Shown: piece after piece, positions 60,952 to 64,000 of the stretch | Numbering within the stretch: the first letter of the stretch is position 1 | Layout of the letters: every line of letters starts with the position of its first letter | Assembly: GCA_025331435.1 (NCBI GenBank) | Contig: JAIWNI010000055.1 | Location: forward strand, 62,001 to 126,000 | DNA from: Choanephora cucurbitarum | Lineage: Eukaryota > Mucoromycota > Mucoromycetes > Mucorales > Choanephoraceae | DNA: 64,000 nucleotides | Reading direction: 5' to 3' | Translations under genes and position numbers: made by a program | Notes under the pieces: model-generated | Seen by the model: only the letters and a program-made list of their open reading frames with translations | What the model was told of the DNA's origin: nothing | Databases searched by the model: none

Positions 60952-61360
60952 ATGGGTGGAGCTGCTGGTGGAAAGACTTATATGGGTTGGTAAGTAGATT
61001 GTCAATTGTTGTAGATTGTCATTCTTTACTGATCATCATTTCAATAGGTGGGGTCACATGGGTGGACCTACTCAAAGAGTATGTTTATTCTTCTTTAAGA
61101 ATTGACAGAGAGTATTAACATTGCTAACCACTGGTTTTTTATAGGGTGTTGTCACCTACATTTTGTCTCCCTTTGAACAAAAGCCTTTCGCAGGTGCTAT
61201 GCACAACGCTGTTTTCAACACTGCTCGTCGTGTCACTTCTCAAATCCCTTATGTTGGTGTTGCTTTCGGTCTTGGTTATTTCATCTATACCAGTGCTAAG
61301 AGCAGACATGCCTACCTTTCCTCTAAGGCTGGCCATGCTGCTGAAGGTGGCGATCATTAG
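60952..61360 (+). CDS. QCR8: Cytochrome bc1 complex subunit 8 (ubiquinone-binding protein QP-C)
   Basis: Three exons, 60952-60989, 61048-61078 and 61145-61360, give 94 residues, matching the family (about 94 in yeast). The conserved N terminus GGKTYMGWWGHMGGPTQRG and the following SPFEQKPFAGAMHNAVFN are near-identical in pattern to yeast Qcr8. A single transmembrane helix (VGVAFGLGYFIYTSA) follows. It sits in the inner mitochondrial membrane in complex III, next to cytochrome b. No cleavable presequence is expected. Confidence 0.95.
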
Positions 61361-61774
61361 ATCAAAAAAAAACTGATGACACTGACAACTACACGCACAT
61401 ACATATATTCGATCACGCATACACAACAAACAAACAACAGATAATAAAAAAATGATTCACAATTACACTATTATGCAAGAGGTTTTAGAATCAGATACTC
61501 GGCTTTTCTTTTTGTTAAGAAGCTCTAGTGTCTCTTTCTTTTTTGTCTGTGAGAAGAAAAGATATGTTTCTTATTGCAGTCGATTCTTTTTATACAACAA
61601 AAGGAGCAAGAGCAGATGGAAAGTTCATAACGGATTCGTATGTATTGCTTATATGGATCTTTTTTTTTTGTAGAGAAAGAGTCTTGAGTTAGAATGAATC
61701 AATTATGTATGGAGGAGAAGAAGGGGGCAATACTATTTAACTATTTACAATGAACAAAAAAAATCAATTGCAGC
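61361..61774. other. Convergent 3' region between QCR8 and the ABC transporter
   Basis: 414 bp holding the 3' ends of both genes. T- and A-rich; no gene recognised. Confidence 0.5.
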
Positions 61775-64000
61775 TTATCGCTTTGCTTTTCTGAACAAAA
61801 AGACAAAGAAGATAAACATGAGACAATTGAAGACGGTATAAGCACACAGGATACCGAAATCTCTCCATCTGTTTGAGAATGACCAGCCAATTCTCTGCTC
61901 ATAATAATCATTGCCTCTTGAGTATTGACAGTAATTACAGGAGCCAGAAGCATCAGGATTACCGAGATAGCCTGGACCACCTGATTGAAAGAATTCAGAC
62001 ATATATTGCTGGCAAGTTTGTCCAGAAGGTGCATTGATTGTGATATAGTCATTCTCTGAGCATTGAACCTGTACGCCATCCATCACATTGACCACAAGAC
62101 CTTCAATAAGATAATGGTATGGATCTAACCAATACATCCATGAACTCCAGAAATGAGGCATTTGGCTGGGAGGTTGCACAATACCAGCAAACAAAATCAA
62201 AATGGAGGTAAAGAAAGGATTGATCACAGCAGCCATTGGTGGTGTGCTAGAGAATGCAGCAATAGTAAAGCCTAAAGAGACAGAGTAGAACAAGAATACA
62301 ACAAAGTGAATGTAGAAAAAGCCAATACGGTTTGATTCGTTCTGTAGACCAGCAGTCCAATAGAAACAGAACAAAAAGATAGTGGCCAGTACAATCAGAT
62401 AAGGAATTTCTACCAAGAGACATGATAGGGCAAATGGAGCCCAGCCATAGTATTTACTGGCGTATTCTCTGCGGAACCAAACTCGCTCTTGCATGAATCT
62501 TGGCTGAGCTAGAATGATCAGTGAATTGGACATCAAAAGTGTAGTAAAGACAGAGAACATTCGGTTTTGCATATCAGGAGGAGAATTACCCAACTTCCAG
62601 AAGGAGAAACCTGAAATGAGACCGATAAAGCATACATTAAACAGACGTCCTAAATTGTATTGAGGACAGCGCCACCAAGAGACATTCATACGTTTGTAGA
62701 CCAACTTGAGCTGCTGCCAGAATGGAAGAGCATAAGTAGTTACTTTTCGGTTGACTTCATGATCTGTGGAAGAGTGAATGCGTTCTAGTTCTTCTTCGAG
62801 TGCTTTAGCCTCGGGTGAAGCCTTCCAGACTTCGGACCAGTCTTGGTTAGAACTCTTTGCAGCAGTACCAGCGCCTACACATTCAAGGATATATTCTGCT
62901 GGGTTAGCATTAGGTGAACATCTGGGTCCATTGTTACGCTCGAAATATTCAATCATAGTACGTGCATCAGGTCCAATTTCACCAAAATAGGCAGTTTTGC
63001 CACCTCGGACAAGTAACAGTAAATGATCAAAATGTTCAAATAAAGTGGCAGAAGGCTGATGAATTGTACAGAGCACAGGCCATCCCGCATCAGCAAGCTT
63101 ACGGATAAAACGAACAATGTTGTAAGAAGACTGAGCATCTAAGCCAGAGGTAGGCTCATCCAAAAACAGAAGTTTGGGTTTTCCGACTAATTCAGTTGCA
63201 ATCGTCAGACGCTTTCTTTCTTCAACAGAGATACCAGCACCTTGCTCAAGGTCACCAACAAGCGCATCGCCAATCTTTTTCATTTCAAGCAAATCCAAGA
63301 TCTGTTCAACATATTCATCTTTTTCTTCTTTAGGAACCTCAGCAGGTTGACGGAGATAAGCAGAGAATCTAAGAGCTTCACGTACAGTTGCATTAGGGTT
63401 GTGTACGTCCATTTGTTCACAATAGCCAGTAATACGCTCAAAGTCATCAGCCAACTTTTCTCCGTTCAGATAAACGTTGCCTTCGACTTTACCAATCGTC
63501 TTTCTACGAGCAAGTACGTCCAATAAAGTTGTTTTACCAGCACCGGAAGAACCCATAAGAGCCGTCAGATTTCCTGGCTTGACAATACCACCTACATCGC
63601 AAAGCAATTGACGAGTACCGCCTTTTACAGGAACAGTGTAGTCAACATGATGCCATGAAAATGTTGTACCATTACTCACAGCTTCCATTTCTTGTTCATC
63701 TGTTGTGGCAACTTGTTGCATCAACTTCTCGTCAGACTCTGCCTTGGGTGCAAGTCCACGCTTATAGACCTTGGTGACAGAACCTTCTTTTTGAAGATCA
63801 ACATATTCCATAGCAAGTGCTGTAACTGCAGTGAAAAAAATGAAGAACAGCAAAACAGCTACAAAGTTGATCCAACGTTGCCATACATAATAGCCATAGA
63901 CCTCTGCCAAGTAAGCGTCACCCGTGACATAACTTGCTCCAGGTTCAGCACCTGGAAGGATACATGAACGATACTGCTGGTCAGTATAGGAAGGACCATA
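61775..64000 (-). CDS. PDR-type (ABCG) multidrug ABC transporter, C-terminal half (runs off right edge)
   Basis: The visible 741 residues are one uninterrupted frame from the right edge to the stop at 61775. They begin in the last extracellular loop of the first membrane domain (YRSCILPGAEPGASYVTGDAYL), followed by a TM helix. The second nucleotide-binding domain has Walker A MGSSGAGKTTLLD, signature SVEERKRLTIATEL, Walker B LLFLDEPTSGLD and the H-loop TIHQPS. The second membrane domain follows with about six helices and the C-terminal FVFLFRKAKR. The large loop CQQYMSEFF...CNYCQYSRGNDYY before the last helix is standard. Such full-size PDR/CDR pumps export drugs, sterols or lipids. In NBD2 all motifs look canonical, as is usual for fungal PDR proteins, where NBD1 is degenerate. 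The first NBD lies outside the window. Confidence 0.93.
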   Translation of the reverse strand, partial: YGPSYTDQQYRSCILPGAEPGASYVTGDAYLAEVYGYYVWQRWINFVAVLLFFIFFTAVTALAMEYVDLQKEGSVTKVYKRGLAPKAESDEKLMQQVATTDEQEMEAVSNGTTFSWHHVDYTVPVKGGTRQLLCDVGGIVKPGNLTALMGSSGAGKTTLLDVLARRKTIGKVEGNVYLNGEKLADDFERITGYCEQMDVHNPNATVREALRFSAYLRQPAEVPKEEKDEYVEQILDLLEMKKIGDALVGDLEQGAGISVEERKRLTIATELVGKPKLLFLDEPTSGLDAQSSYNIVRFIRKLADAGWPVLCTIHQPSATLFEHFDHLLLLVRGGKTAYFGEIGPDARTMIEYFERNNGPRCSPNANPAEYILECVGAGTAAKSSNQDWSEVWKASPEAKALEEELERIHSSTDHEVNRKVTTYALPFWQQLKLVYKRMNVSWWRCPQYNLGRLFNVCFIGLISGFSFWKLGNSPPDMQNRMFSVFTTLLMSNSLIILAQPRFMQERVWFRREYASKYYGWAPFALSCLLVEIPYLIVLATIFLFCFYWTAGLQNESNRIGFFYIHFVVFLFYSVSLGFTIAAFSSTPPMAAVINPFFTSILILFAGIVQPPSQMPHFWSSWMYWLDPYHYLIEGLVVNVMDGVQVQCSENDYITINAPSGQTCQQYMSEFFQSGGPGYLGNPDASGSCNYCQYSRGNDYYEQRIGWSFSNRWRDFGILCAYTVFNCLMFIFFVFLFRKAKR

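Overview
The window looks like nuclear DNA of an early-diverging filamentous fungus, most likely Mucoromycota (Mucorales-like). The non-coding DNA is AT-rich with many poly-A/T runs. Genes sit close together on both strands and are cut by many short GT-AG introns, mostly 45-90 nt. The protein set fits: a chitin/polysaccharide deacetylase, an Opi1-type regulator, PAS kinase, a PDR-type ABC transporter, and a C-terminal protein pattern I associate with a family expanded in Mucorales. I assembled the exon models by hand from splice signals and reading-frame continuity. Both window edges cut genes (a deacetylase at the left, an ABC transporter at the right).

Layout. 1-8 kb: truncated deacetylase (-), a long gene-poor stretch, then a 7-exon PAS-domain protein kinase (+). 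8.6-15 kb: arrestin-domain adaptor (+), Topors-like RING protein (-), SAP30 (+) and a JmjC/zinc-finger protein (-), so three consecutive genes have likely chromatin or nuclear roles. 16.8-22.5 kb: EF-1alpha (-), then a divergent pair with probable mitochondrial products, ADCK1/UbiB-type kinase (-) and an adenylate-kinase-like protein (+), sharing a 238-bp promoter. 22.5-28 kb: accessory region with a lineage-specific gene, a retroelement protease fragment and a perfect 15-copy heptamer repeat. 28-34 kb: TauD-type dioxygenase, a broken F-box gene and a WDR44/Dgr2-like WD40 protein.

34.5-42.2 kb is the densest part: neurochondrin-like protein, RBX1, ZMAT5 (minor-spliceosome U11/U12-20K), Opi1, an inositol polyphosphate kinase and ribosomal protein L7 (uL30). 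An L7 intron carries a clear C/D-box snoRNA whose guide matches 25S rRNA. 43-50 kb: an A1-type aspartic protease homologue lacking one catalytic Asp, spermidine synthase, a Tc1/mariner transposase remnant and NOT4. 50.9-64 kb: endophilin-like BAR-SH3 protein, an unrecognised Ser/Pro-rich protein, a degenerate kinase-like protein, cytochrome bc1 subunit QCR8 and the C-terminal part of a PDR/ABCG transporter.

Most of the window is ordinary housekeeping and signalling content. I did not find a convincing new multi-gene system. The points most worth a second look are the intronic snoRNA in L7, two predicted catalytically impaired enzyme homologues, the tandem Opi1 and inositol-phosphate-kinase genes, the minor-spliceosome protein, and the decayed mobile-element region at 24-27 kb. 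No tRNA, rRNA or CRISPR array was recognised.
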